DNA of 64,000 nucleotides, from NCBI GenBank assembly GCA_035555315.1, contig DATMGU010000060.1, forward strand, positions 62,001 through 126,000, read 5' to 3'. The notes under the pieces are model-generated. The model was not told the origin of the DNA. It did not search any database and saw only the letters and a list, made by a program, of their open reading frames with translations. Positions 17,015 to 25,178 of this stretch are shown here, in pieces (within the stretch, counting starts at the first letter, position 1; each line of letters starts with the position of its first letter). Source of the stretch: DATMGU01 sp035555315 (GTDB lineage Bacteria; Pseudomonadota; Alphaproteobacteria; ATCC43930; CGMCC-115725). Both the position numbers and the translations under genes were made by a program.

Positions 17015-18205
17015 GTGTTCATCGACTTCTTCCTGGCCCTGCGCGCGGCTCGCATCCCGGTCTCGCTGACCGAATTCCTGATGCTGCAGGAGGCGGTCGC
17101 GGCCGGCCTCGCCGAGTTCGACGTCGAGCGATTCTACTATCTGGCCCGCGCGACGCTGGTGAAGGACGAGCGGCATATCGACCGGTTCGACCGGGTGTTC
17201 GGCACCTGCTTTAAGGGCATCGAAGGGCCGGAAGCCGAGGCGGACGGCACACCCAGCGTGGAATTGCCCGAGGAATGGCTGCGCAAGCTGGCCGAGAAGC
17301 ACCTGACCGAGGAGGAAAAGGCGCAGATCGCGGCGCTGGGCGGCTGGGACAAGCTGATGGAGACGCTACGCCAGCGCCTGGCGGAGCAGCAGGGCCGGCA
17401 CCAGGGCGGCAGCAAATGGGTCGGCACGGCGGGCACCTCGCCGTTCGGCGCCTATGGCTACAACCCGGAAGGCGTGCGCATCGGCCAGGAGACCAGCCGC
17501 AACCGGCGCGCCGTCAAGGTCTGGGACAAGCGGGAATTCAAGAACCTCGACGGCGATGTGGAGCTGGGCACGCGCGGCATGAAGGTGGCGCTGCGCCGCC
17601 TGCGCCGGTTCGCGCGGGAAGGGGCCGCGACCGAACTCGACCTGCCGGGCACCATCGGCTCGACCGCGCAGAATGCCGGCTGGCTCGATCTGCGCTTCGT
17701 GCCGGAGCGTCACAACTCGGTCAAAGTGCTGCTCTGCCTCGATATCGGTGGCTCGATGGACGACCATGTGCGGCTGTGCGAGGAGCTGTTCTCGGCGGCC
17801 CGGACCGAGTTCAAGCATCTGGAGCAGTTCTATTTCCACAACTGCGTCTATGACGCGCTGTGGCGCGATGCCCGGATGCGGCGGACCGACCGCGTGCCGC
17901 TCGATCAGGTGCTGAACACCTATGGGTCGAGCTACAAGCTGATCCTGGTCGGCGATGCCAGCATGAGCCCCTATGAGCTGGTCCAGCCGGGCGGCGGCGT
18001 CGATCATTGGAACGCCGAGCCGGGTGCCGCGACCCTGGGCCGGCTGATCGCGACCTACCCGAAAGCCGCCTGGCTGAACCCGCTGCCCGAGCGGTATTGG
18101 GGCGGCACCCAATCGGTCGGCATGGTCCATCAGCTGATGGAGGGCCGCATGTTCCCGCTGACGCTCGACGGGTTGGACCGGGCAATGCGCACGCTGATGA
18201 CGTGA
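17015..18205 (+). CDS. VWA-domain CoxE-like protein
   Basis: Partner of the MoxR ATPase, 396 residues, GTG start at 17015 with GGCGGAGG upstream. The N-terminal 120 residues (FIDFFLALRAARIPVSLTEFLML) are typical of CoxE-like proteins; the C-terminal half (about 235-390) is a von Willebrand A fold. The metal-dependent adhesion motif reads DIGGS instead of the usual DxSxS, so one coordinating serine is lost. A threonine or aspartate later in the fold could still allow metal binding. Such pairs assist assembly of molybdenum or other metalloenzymes; the client is not in the window. Confidence 0.9.
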   Translation: MFIDFFLALRAARIPVSLTEFLMLQEAVAAGLAEFDVERFYYLARATLVKDERHIDRFDRVFGTCFKGIEGPEAEADGTPSVELPEEWLRKLAEKHLTEEEKAQIAALGGWDKLMETLRQRLAEQQGRHQGGSKWVGTAGTSPFGAYGYNPEGVRIGQETSRNRRAVKVWDKREFKNLDGDVELGTRGMKVALRRLRRFAREGAATELDLPGTIGSTAQNAGWLDLRFVPERHNSVKVLLCLDIGGSMDDHVRLCEELFSAARTEFKHLEQFYFHNCVYDALWRDARMRRTDRVPLDQVLNTYGSSYKLILVGDASMSPYELVQPGGGVDHWNAEPGAATLGRLIATYPKAAWLNPLPERYWGGTQSVGMVHQLMEGRMFPLTLDGLDRAMRTLMT

Positions 18206-18255
18206 GGCCCATGGGGTGAGCCGAGCAGCGGTGCCGGCCAGGATTTGGACCAGGT

Positions 18256-20280
18256 CTAATCAGGCAGGATCACATGGCCCTGCAGCACGTCGATCCGGTT
18301 GAGCGGAGGCGGCTGTGACACGATCTGTGGTAGAGATCCGGCCTGCAGGGCCGGGGCGTGCCCCGGCTCACCACCGCGCGGTATGGTACGAATCACCTGG
18401 CTGCCAGGCAGCGGCACCTGCGCGGTCAGATGCGCCCACATCAGGTCCAGCGCCTGAAGATGGTAGTAGGTCAGGGGAAGCATGCGGGTGTCGAAGCCAG
18501 GAAGGTCCGTGCTGAAATGCTCGGCATTCGTCACCTCGATGTAGCGCAGCTGACTGCGCTCCCCGTCCTGCAGCGCGTTCAGCCCGAGATAGGGCCGTGA
18601 GCTGAAGCTGACCGGCACCCGGTCGTCGCTGCGGCCATGGACGATCAACGTGGGAAGTCCGTGTAGCGCGCCCGTCGCAAGGAACTCCGTGACCCCCGCT
18701 TGCACCCGTCTGGCGGCGGCGGATTGCCCGGTCACCAAATCCCGCAGGCACAGGGCACCGTCGAGGTTGTAGTCCTGCACCCCCGAACTGGGGGAGGCGG
18801 ATACCCAGTTGCGCCGCGGGCCGGAGGGATCGAGGTCGTTGATCACATCGATGCTGCCGGCTGGCGCGCCGCCAGGCGCTATGGCGAAGTTGCGCGCCTG
18901 CTCGTCCAGCCGCAAGCTGACGGGACGGCCCTCGGCATCCACAGCGGCATAGCTGTAGCCGCATATGCGGTCTTGAACATCGAAACGGCCGTGATCGTTA
19001 ATGTATTTAGTCGCCGTCGCGTCGGGGGCGACGAAGTAGCCGAAGGCGTGACCTATGTCGGTTTCGGCGTCCCATCCGTAGGCGTGCATGCGGTCGAGCG
19101 CCTCACGTGCCTGACCGTCCGTATCATCCGCGTTCAAAAGACCTTTGGCGCGCAGCGATGCGCAGCGGTTGGCGGCGAAGTCTATCCGCTCCCGCAGCGG
19201 GATGCCGGGAACCGCCAGGACGGCGCAGGGCTGATACAGATTACCGAAGGTGAAATAGTCCAGCAGCGTGCGCCCGCTGCCGGTGCGCGTGACGCTGCCC
19301 CGTGTAACTGAGACCCGATCATCCGGACGCAACTGCACCTGCGGTTCGCGGGCGACGATGCCGTCCACCAGATGGTCCGCGTCATGTTCGCCCGCATAGA
19401 GGGCGGCACCGCCGCCATTCGAGCTGCCGGTGACGATGACCAATGTGTTCGCCCGCGTGAAGCCGGGATCCCGCTGCGCCATCTGCCAGAAGGCGAAGCG
19501 CACGGCCCGCAGCACGTCGTCGCCCCATTCGGTCTCAGGATTCCGCTTGGAGTGGGCGGCCTTGAACGCGATGCGGTGCGGCCAGTCGGCCAGGAAACGC
19601 TGCCGCGCGACAGCGTCCATATCCGCGCGGAAATGCGCGTCATCACCGGCCTGCGCCGCCGGCACCATCCGCCCATCCAGGGTTTCGACCTGATCCGTCT
19701 CCAGAATGTGGAAGCCATTACCGTGCCCCTTGTCGGTGTAGACCACGGCGCAGCCATGGCGCAGGCCCCAGAAGCCGAAATCGACGACGTCGCGGTAGAG
19801 GCTGGCCGACCCGCTGACTGGCGTGGCCACTATACAGCGCCGATCGGCGGACAGATTGGCCGGCAGTTGCAAGAGCAGCGCCGCCCGCTTCACCCCACCA
19901 TCGCCGACGTCGTAAGCAAGATATTCCTCGCCAGCAACGCGCGCCTCATCCAACAGCTTTTGGCCGGTCCGCGAGTCCACATCCGGCCCGAACAAGCGGC
20001 CAAAGCCCTGGCCGGCACTGCCCCGCGTATACAGCGAGGCCCGCCGCAATTCCGGCGCCGTGGGATGCTCGGAATCGGCAAAGCCAGGCGGACCCTGCAA
20101 CATGCCCGCCGCACCGAGACCGCCCGTCACCAAATCGTCCGTACGTCCATCATAGACGGTATGCGGGCCGAGGCGCAGCCAGGCGGGAGGCGCATCGGCT
20201 GCATGGCCGGCAGATAGGGAGATCGTCATGGCGAGGACGGCGGCGGTGAGACGGGCATTCATGGTGAAGCGGGCATTCAT
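18256..20280 (-). CDS. 3-hydroxybutyrate oligomer hydrolase family (3HBOH)
   Basis: Secreted or periplasmic hydrolase of 674 residues resembling D-(-)-3-hydroxybutyrate oligomer hydrolases, which cut dimers and oligomers released from polyhydroxybutyrate. A signal peptide (LTAAVLAMTISLSAGHAADA) is followed by GRLFGPDV, EYLAYDVGDGGVKRAALLLQLP and the nucleophile elbow VTGSSNGGGAA (G-x-S287-x-G). C-terminal HGRSDDRVP and the histidine in NAEHFS are candidate catalytic Asp and His. It is last in an operon with CitMHS transporter, AtuA and AtuA-C genes (16-base gap), which suggests that the product hydroxyacid is imported and degraded; inferred. An 18-bp duplication gives two in-frame start codons, 20280 and 20262. 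Confidence 0.8.
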   Translation of the reverse strand: MNARFTMNARLTAAVLAMTISLSAGHAADAPPAWLRLGPHTVYDGRTDDLVTGGLGAAGMLQGPPGFADSEHPTAPELRRASLYTRGSAGQGFGRLFGPDVDSRTGQKLLDEARVAGEEYLAYDVGDGGVKRAALLLQLPANLSADRRCIVATPVSGSASLYRDVVDFGFWGLRHGCAVVYTDKGHGNGFHILETDQVETLDGRMVPAAQAGDDAHFRADMDAVARQRFLADWPHRIAFKAAHSKRNPETEWGDDVLRAVRFAFWQMAQRDPGFTRANTLVIVTGSSNGGGAALYAGEHDADHLVDGIVAREPQVQLRPDDRVSVTRGSVTRTGSGRTLLDYFTFGNLYQPCAVLAVPGIPLRERIDFAANRCASLRAKGLLNADDTDGQAREALDRMHAYGWDAETDIGHAFGYFVAPDATATKYINDHGRFDVQDRICGYSYAAVDAEGRPVSLRLDEQARNFAIAPGGAPAGSIDVINDLDPSGPRRNWVSASPSSGVQDYNLDGALCLRDLVTGQSAAARRVQAGVTEFLATGALHGLPTLIVHGRSDDRVPVSFSSRPYLGLNALQDGERSQLRYIEVTNAEHFSTDLPGFDTRMLPLTYYHLQALDLMWAHLTAQVPLPGSQVIRTIPRGGEPGHAPALQAGSLPQIVSQPPPLNRIDVLQGHVILPD

Positions 20281-20282
20281 AA
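20247..20282. repeat. 18-bp tandem duplication at the hydrolase start
   Basis: Two copies, TGAGACGGGCATTCATGG (20247-20264) and TGAAGCGGGCATTCATAA (20265-20282), duplicate the first six codons, so the protein reads MNARFT-MNARLT. Either ATG could initiate. Confidence 0.8.
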
Positions 20283-20295
20283 GATGTCGTTCCCT

Positions 20296-20619
20296 CTAAC
20301 GATCCGATCCCTGACGATCAGGCACTTCCAGCTCCAGCAGGGAGGAGGACAGCGACTTGCCATGCGGGTCGAGCAGCAGGGACCGTGTAACGCCGCCGCC
20401 GAGCGCCTGCTGGAGCACGAAGTTCAGCGCACCCAGGCCCGGCAGCTCGTAGCGCACCACCTCGCCCTTGACCGCGTCCGCCAGATGGTTCCGCACCCGC
20501 TCGGCGGTCACATGCTCGACGAGGAAGGCGTAGTCACCCGGCTCGAAGGCGATAACCGAGATGTTGGATACATCGCCCTTGTCGCCCGTCCGGGCATGGG
20601 CCAGTTCGCGCAGCTTCAT
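20296..20619 (-). CDS. AtuA C-terminal-domain protein (stand-alone)
   Basis: Protein of 107 residues that corresponds to the C-terminal domain normally fused to AtuA-type (DUF1446) proteins: LRELAHARTGDKGDVSNISVIAF and GALNFVLQQALGGGVTRSLLLDPHGKSLSSSLLELEV are that domain's conserved blocks. Its ATG overlaps the stop of the DUF1446 gene by one base (TGATG), so the two chains are made together and probably form one complex. Function is unknown; in Pseudomonas the fused protein belongs to acyclic terpene utilisation. Confidence 0.85.
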   Translation of the reverse strand: MKLRELAHARTGDKGDVSNISVIAFEPGDYAFLVEHVTAERVRNHLADAVKGEVVRYELPGLGALNFVLQQALGGGVTRSLLLDPHGKSLSSSLLELEVPDRQGSDR

Positions 20620-21959
20620 CAGACCACCTCGTAGGTGACGGCCGGACGGACCTGGTCTTCCGGGATCAGGGTGGAGACGACGGCGACGACCTCGCGGGCG
20701 GATTTCCAGGCACCCCCGCCGCCTGCCGGGCCATTGGTGTAGAGCGTCTCAACCTCGTTGCCGATCCGGGTAGCCTCCGCCAGGGAGTCGGCGCGGCCGG
20801 TGACGCGGATGCGCACCTCCGCGGGTTCCGGCCCTTTGCCTAGGTTCGGGCCGCGATGCAGCGCGTCGACGCCGATCAGGTCCAGGCGCAACTCGCTGGT
20901 CCGCACCCCAGTCAGCTTCAGCCGTTCCTCGACGATGCGCAGCGCCAGCTTGGCCCGGGCAAGCGCGCCCGGCCCGGCATAGGATATCTGGCCCTCGCCG
21001 ATATGGCTGTCGATATAACCGATCGAAACCTTCAGCAGCCCGCTGCGCGGCGTCCCGGTGGCGCCGGCGACCCGCACCCGGTCGGGCCCGTCTGGTGCCA
21101 AGCGCACGCCGCTGAAATCCGCCACCACATCCGGCTGCAGATAGCGGGCGGGATCGTGCACCTCGTAGAGCAATTGTTCCTTGCAGGTGGCTAGGCTGAC
21201 CTGGCCGCCGGAGCCGGCCACCTTGGTGATGACGGCGGAGCCGTCCGGCGCCACCTCCGCCAGCGGAAAGCCGAGCCGGGCCAGATCCGCCACGTCCTTG
21301 TAGCCGGGATCGGCGAAATAGCCGCCGGTGATCTGTCCGGCGCATTCCAGCAGATGACCGACCAGCGTGCCGGCACCAAGCCGTGGCCAATCGTCCATCG
21401 ACCAGCCGAATTCATGGATCAGCGGGGCGAGGAACATCGCCGGATCGCCGACCCGGCCGGTGATGACGACATCCGCCCCGCCAGCCAGCGCCGTCACGAT
21501 CGGACCGGCGCCCAGATAGGCATTGGCCGAGACCATGCGGCCGGCAACATCGGCGACTCGGCCCTGGGCCTCGATCAGCGGCAAGTCGGCACGCCGCACC
21601 AGGTCCGTGACGTCATCGCCGGTGACGGCGGCGATGCGCAGCCCGCCCAGGTTCAGGACACGGGCGATCCGCGCCGTCTCCCGTGCGGCTGCGAGCGGGT
21701 TGGCGGCACCCATATTGGTGATGATGCGGATCTTGCGTTCAGCGCAGGTGCGCAGCACGGCACGCAGCCGATCGCCGAGCAGCGGATCGAAGCCGGCCTC
21801 CGGATCCCGGAGCCGCGCCTGCTGCGCCAGGGCGATGGTGCGTTCGGCCAGGCATTCGAACACCAGATAGTCGAGCGCGCCGTGCTCGGCGAGTTCCAGC
21901 GCCGGCTCGATGCGATCGCCCGAATAACCGGCGCCCGCACCGATCCGCACCACCGTCAC
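20619..21959 (-). CDS. DUF1446/AtuA-family protein
   Basis: Protein of 446 residues, GTG start overlapping the transporter stop in a four-base GTGA. It matches the acyclic terpene utilisation AtuA/DUF1446 family: VRIGAGAGYSGDRIEPALELAEHG at the N-terminus, LDYLVFECLAERTIA, then NMGAANPLAAARETARIA and ADVVITGRVGDPAMFLAPLIHEFGW. The C-terminal AtuA domain is absent here and encoded by the next gene. No reaction has been firmly assigned to this family; roles in breakdown of branched or terpenoid acids are proposed. Context with CitMHS and a hydroxyacid-oligomer hydrolase argues for a carboxylic acid substrate. Confidence 0.88.
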   Translation of the reverse strand: MTVVRIGAGAGYSGDRIEPALELAEHGALDYLVFECLAERTIALAQQARLRDPEAGFDPLLGDRLRAVLRTCAERKIRIITNMGAANPLAAARETARIARVLNLGGLRIAAVTGDDVTDLVRRADLPLIEAQGRVADVAGRMVSANAYLGAGPIVTALAGGADVVITGRVGDPAMFLAPLIHEFGWSMDDWPRLGAGTLVGHLLECAGQITGGYFADPGYKDVADLARLGFPLAEVAPDGSAVITKVAGSGGQVSLATCKEQLLYEVHDPARYLQPDVVADFSGVRLAPDGPDRVRVAGATGTPRSGLLKVSIGYIDSHIGEGQISYAGPGALARAKLALRIVEERLKLTGVRTSELRLDLIGVDALHRGPNLGKGPEPAEVRIRVTGRADSLAEATRIGNEVETLYTNGPAGGGGAWKSAREVVAVVSTLIPEDQVRPAVTYEVV

Positions 21960-23254
21960 AGCGGGAACACCCCGAAGACGACGCAGGCGATCGTCATCAG
22001 CACCGAGGCACCGAGCAGCCAGGGGATGGTGTAGCGCTGATGGGCGCTGAGCTCGATGCCGGCTAGGCCGACTACCAGGAAGGTCGCCGGGGTCAGCGGG
22101 CTGACCGGGAAGCCGGTGGTCATCTGGCCGACCAAAGAGGCCTGGGCGACCTGGATGGTCTGGCCGCCCAGCGTATGGACCACCTCGGCGACGACGGGCA
22201 TGACACCGAAATAATAGGAATCGGGGTCGAACAGCAGGGAAAGCGGCATGGAGATAAGGCCAAGGACGAAGGGGATATGTCCGCCGGCGCTGGTCGGTAC
22301 ATAGCCGACGGCGGCCTGCGCCATCGCCTTGAGCATGCCGGTGCCGGTCATGATGCCGGTGAAGGCGCCGGCCGCGAGCAGGATACCGGCCATCAGCAAC
22401 GCCGCCTTCGCATGCGCGTCGATGCGCGCCCGTTGGGCGACGACGTTGGGATAGTTGAGGCTGAGAGCGACGACGGTGCCTAGCATGAACATGACGACGG
22501 GATCGACCCAGCCGCCGATCATCACCGCCATGATGAAGATCGTGAGCAGCAGGTTAGCCCAGAACAGCTTGGGACGGCGCAGGGCGATCTCCCCTTCGGT
22601 CAACGAGGGCACGAAGACCACCGTGGCGCCGCCGCTGCCGGTCAGGCCCAGCCGCTTTTCCTCTCGCCGGCCGAGCAGCCAGGCCACGGCGAAGACATAG
22701 ACCAGGCCGACGACCTGCACGCCGATCATCGGGGCGAAGATTTCGGTGACGGGGATCTTCAGCACCGCCGAAGCGCGCAGGGTGGGGCCGGTCCAGGGCA
22801 GGAAATTCACCCCGGCGGCCATCGAAGCGACGCAGGCCAGGATGCGGCGGTCCATCCCCAGCTTCTCGTAAAGCGGCAGCATGGCCGGGATGGTGACCAG
22901 GAAACAGACGGCACCCGACCCGTCTAGATGGATCAGCAGCGCCAGCAGGGCCGAACCCATGACGATCCGGGTCGGCCGGCTGCCGACCGTCCTGAGGATG
23001 CGGGCGATGATCGGGTCCAGCATGCCGGCATCGGTCATGACCCCGAAATACAGGATGGCGAAGACGAACATGCCGGCGACGGGGGCGATGCCGGAGATCC
23101 CGGTGAGGATGAATTTGCTGGTCCCGAGGCCGAACCCGGCGACCAGGGCCGCGACGACCGGCACCGCGATCAGCGCCACCAGCGGCGACAGCAAATTGAG
23201 CATGATCACCGCGAGGAGCACGAGCACAGTGAGGGCGCCAATGATCGCTAACAT
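21956..23254 (-). CDS. CitMHS-family carboxylate:cation symporter
   Basis: Inner-membrane transporter of 432 residues with about 11-12 helices, matching the CitMHS (citrate-metal:proton symporter) family: GISGIAPVAGMFVFAILYFGVMTDAGMLDP, HLDGSGAVCFLVTIPAMLPLYEKLGM and the C-terminal LGLISMPLSLLFDPDSYYFGVMPVV and GFPVSPLTPATFLVVGLAGIEL. Family members take up citrate, often as a metal complex, but related ones carry other di- or tricarboxylates. It heads the operon for AtuA, AtuA-C and the 3HB-oligomer hydrolase, with a ribosome site GGAAGA before the ATG, and faces the LysR gene across 133 bases. Confidence 0.9.
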   Translation of the reverse strand: MLAIIGALTVLVLLAVIMLNLLSPLVALIAVPVVAALVAGFGLGTSKFILTGISGIAPVAGMFVFAILYFGVMTDAGMLDPIIARILRTVGSRPTRIVMGSALLALLIHLDGSGAVCFLVTIPAMLPLYEKLGMDRRILACVASMAAGVNFLPWTGPTLRASAVLKIPVTEIFAPMIGVQVVGLVYVFAVAWLLGRREEKRLGLTGSGGATVVFVPSLTEGEIALRRPKLFWANLLLTIFIMAVMIGGWVDPVVMFMLGTVVALSLNYPNVVAQRARIDAHAKAALLMAGILLAAGAFTGIMTGTGMLKAMAQAAVGYVPTSAGGHIPFVLGLISMPLSLLFDPDSYYFGVMPVVAEVVHTLGGQTIQVAQASLVGQMTTGFPVSPLTPATFLVVGLAGIELSAHQRYTIPWLLGASVLMTIACVVFGVFPL

Positions 23255-23361
23255 TCTTCCGTCCCTATCCTGTTCGGCTTCGAGCCGAAACTTGGTTTGT
23301 CAGGCCATGGCCCAACCCAGCGTTGCGGTAACTATCCGTGGCCGAGAGCCATGCAACAACG

Positions 23362-23382
23362 ATAGATTTCGTATAAATCTAT
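23362..23382. promoter_or_regulatory. Perfect inverted repeat, putative LysR operator
   Basis: Arms ATAGATTT (23362-23369) and AAATCTAT (23375-23382) flank a 5-base spacer CGTAT, between the divergent transporter and LysR genes. The site ends 5 bases before the LysR start codon, where binding would block its own translation start or promoter. It has the partial dyad with T-N11-A spacing that LysR regulators recognise. Confidence 0.6.
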
Positions 23383-23387
23383 GCGGT

Positions 23388-24314
23388 ATGAGCATCAATT
23401 TGACCTTGCAGCATCTCGCCTGCTTCCTGCGCGTGTCGGAGACCGGCAGTTTCACCCAAAGCGGACGGGCGCTGGGCCTATCGCAACCGGCGCTGAGCCG
23501 AACGATCCAGCAGATGGAGGCGATGCTGGGTGCGCGGCTGTTCGACCGGGACACGCGCAATGTCATGCTGACCCCGACCGGCCTGGCCCTGCGCCCGATC
23601 GCCGAACGCATGCTGGGTGAATTCAGCGGCGCCTATGGCGAGTTGGCGGAGTTCATCGCCGGGCGCCGCGGGCGCGTGGTGGTGGCGACGTTGCCTTCGC
23701 TGGCGGCCGTGCTGCTGGCGCCCGCGGTGGCCCGGTTCCAGGCCGGCTACCCGGATGTCGCGGTCGCCATCCAGGACGGCCTGGCGGAATCGGTGATCGA
23801 GGCGGTCGCCGCGGGCCGTGCCGATCTGGGTCTGACGGTCCAGGCGACGCTGGATGATCGCCTGACCTATCAGCCCTTGCTGGAGGACACGTTCGGCATG
23901 GTGTGCCGAGCGGACGATCCGCTTGCCAGCAGCGGCGTGGTCGATTGGACGGTGTTCCGGAGCCGGCCCTTCGTGGCGATGGCGGCGGCCAGCAGCGTAC
24001 GGCGAATGACCGATGCCGCCTTCTTGCAGGCCGGTCTGGCAGTGCCGGCGCTCTATGAATGCAGCTTCCTCGGTACCACGGGGCATCTGGTGGCGGCTGG
24101 CCTGGGCATTACCGCCCTTCCCTGGCTGACGCTGCCTTTGTTGGGGCCGGCCCCGCTGGTGTGGCGGCGGCTGGAGCGGCCGGTGATGCGGCGTTCCATG
24201 GGAGTTGTCACCCGGATCGGGCGGACACCGGCGCCGCCGACCGAGAACCTGCTGGCGGCGATGCGCCGCGAGGCCGCAGCGTTGCAGTCTTATCCGCCCG
24301 ACGGCGCTTCTTGA
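23388..24314 (+). CDS. LysR-family transcriptional regulator
   Basis: LTTR of 308 residues. N-terminal winged helix: LTLQHLACFLRVSETGSFTQSGRALGLSQPALSRTIQQMEAMLGARLFDRDTRN. The C-terminal effector domain (about 90-295) resembles those binding small carboxylates. The frame is open far upstream, but MSINLTLQHL at 23388 is the proper start. It is divergent from the CitMHS-AtuA-hydrolase operon, so it most likely activates that operon in response to its substrate. An SDR gene follows 80 bases downstream on the same strand and may be in the same regulon. Effector unknown. Confidence 0.92.
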   Translation: MSINLTLQHLACFLRVSETGSFTQSGRALGLSQPALSRTIQQMEAMLGARLFDRDTRNVMLTPTGLALRPIAERMLGEFSGAYGELAEFIAGRRGRVVVATLPSLAAVLLAPAVARFQAGYPDVAVAIQDGLAESVIEAVAAGRADLGLTVQATLDDRLTYQPLLEDTFGMVCRADDPLASSGVVDWTVFRSRPFVAMAAASSVRRMTDAAFLQAGLAVPALYECSFLGTTGHLVAAGLGITALPWLTLPLLGPAPLVWRRLERPVMRRSMGVVTRIGRTPAPPTENLLAAMRREAAALQSYPPDGAS

Positions 24315-24394
24315 CTGTCGGTTCTTGACTGGCACGCGCGATGTCACGGCTGCTAGCGTGGCACCATCGCCAAACCATCCGGAGGATCGGCGCC

Positions 24395-25174
24395 ATGGAT
24401 TTAGGACTTTCCGGCCGGCGCGTGCTGGTGACCGGCGCCTCCAAGGGCATCGGCCTGGCGGTCGCCCAAGAGTTCGCTGCCGAGGGCGCCGATCTGGTGC
24501 TGGTCTCGCGCTCGGTCGAGGCGCTGGCCGCCGCGCGGCAGGAGATCGCCCGGCGCCATCAGGTGGCAGTGACGGTCGAGGCGCTGGACTTGTCGCAATC
24601 CGGCGCCATCGACCAACTGGCCGACCGGCATGGCGAGATCGACGTGCTGGTCAACAACGCAGGCGCGATCCCGGCGGGCTCGCTCGCCGATATCGACGAG
24701 GCGACCTGGCGCGCCGCCTGGGATCTGAAGGTGTTCGGTTATATCAACCTGACGCGGCGCTATATGGCGGCGATGGCCGGGCGCGGCAAAGGGGTGATCG
24801 TTAACGTCATCGGCAGCGCCGGGGAGCGGCCGGTGGCGGGCTATATCGCGGGCGGCGCCGGCAACGCGGCGCTCTACGCCCTGACCCGGGCGCTGGGTGC
24901 CGCGTCGCCGGCGTCCGGGGTGCGGGTCGTCGGGGTGAGCCCCGGCCCGGTTTCGACCGACCGTATGGTGACTATGCTGCGCAAGCGGGCGAGCGACGAA
25001 TTCGGCGATGCGGAGCGCTGGGCCGAACTGGTTAGACCGCTGCCCTTCGGCCGGGCGGCGACACCACAGGAGATCGCGGCGGCGGTTGTGTTCCTGGCCT
25101 CGGATCGGTCGGGCTATACGACCGGCACGATCATGACCATCGATGGCGGCCTGTCGAACCGGGCACCGGCGTAG
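24395..25174 (+). CDS. Short-chain dehydrogenase/reductase, atypical active site
   Basis: SDR-fold protein of 259 residues. Cofactor motif TGASKGIG and NNAG are intact, and the C-terminal end FLASDRSGYTTGTIMTIDGGLSNR is typical. The catalytic region reads NVIGSAGERPVAGYIAGGAGNAAL: the serine and tyrosine are present, but the lysine of YxxxK is replaced by glycine (YIAGG). This pattern occurs in a minority SDR branch whose reaction is unclear. Ribosome site GGAGGA precedes the ATG at 24395. It follows LysR and meets the flavoenzyme gene tail-to-tail with a 4-base gap. It may act on the hydroxyacid of the split-AtuA operon; inferred from position only. Confidence 0.88.
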   Translation: MDLGLSGRRVLVTGASKGIGLAVAQEFAAEGADLVLVSRSVEALAAARQEIARRHQVAVTVEALDLSQSGAIDQLADRHGEIDVLVNNAGAIPAGSLADIDEATWRAAWDLKVFGYINLTRRYMAAMAGRGKGVIVNVIGSAGERPVAGYIAGGAGNAALYALTRALGAASPASGVRVVGVSPGPVSTDRMVTMLRKRASDEFGDAERWAELVRPLPFGRAATPQEIAAAVVFLASDRSGYTTGTIMTIDGGLSNRAPA

Positions 25175-25178
25175 GCTT

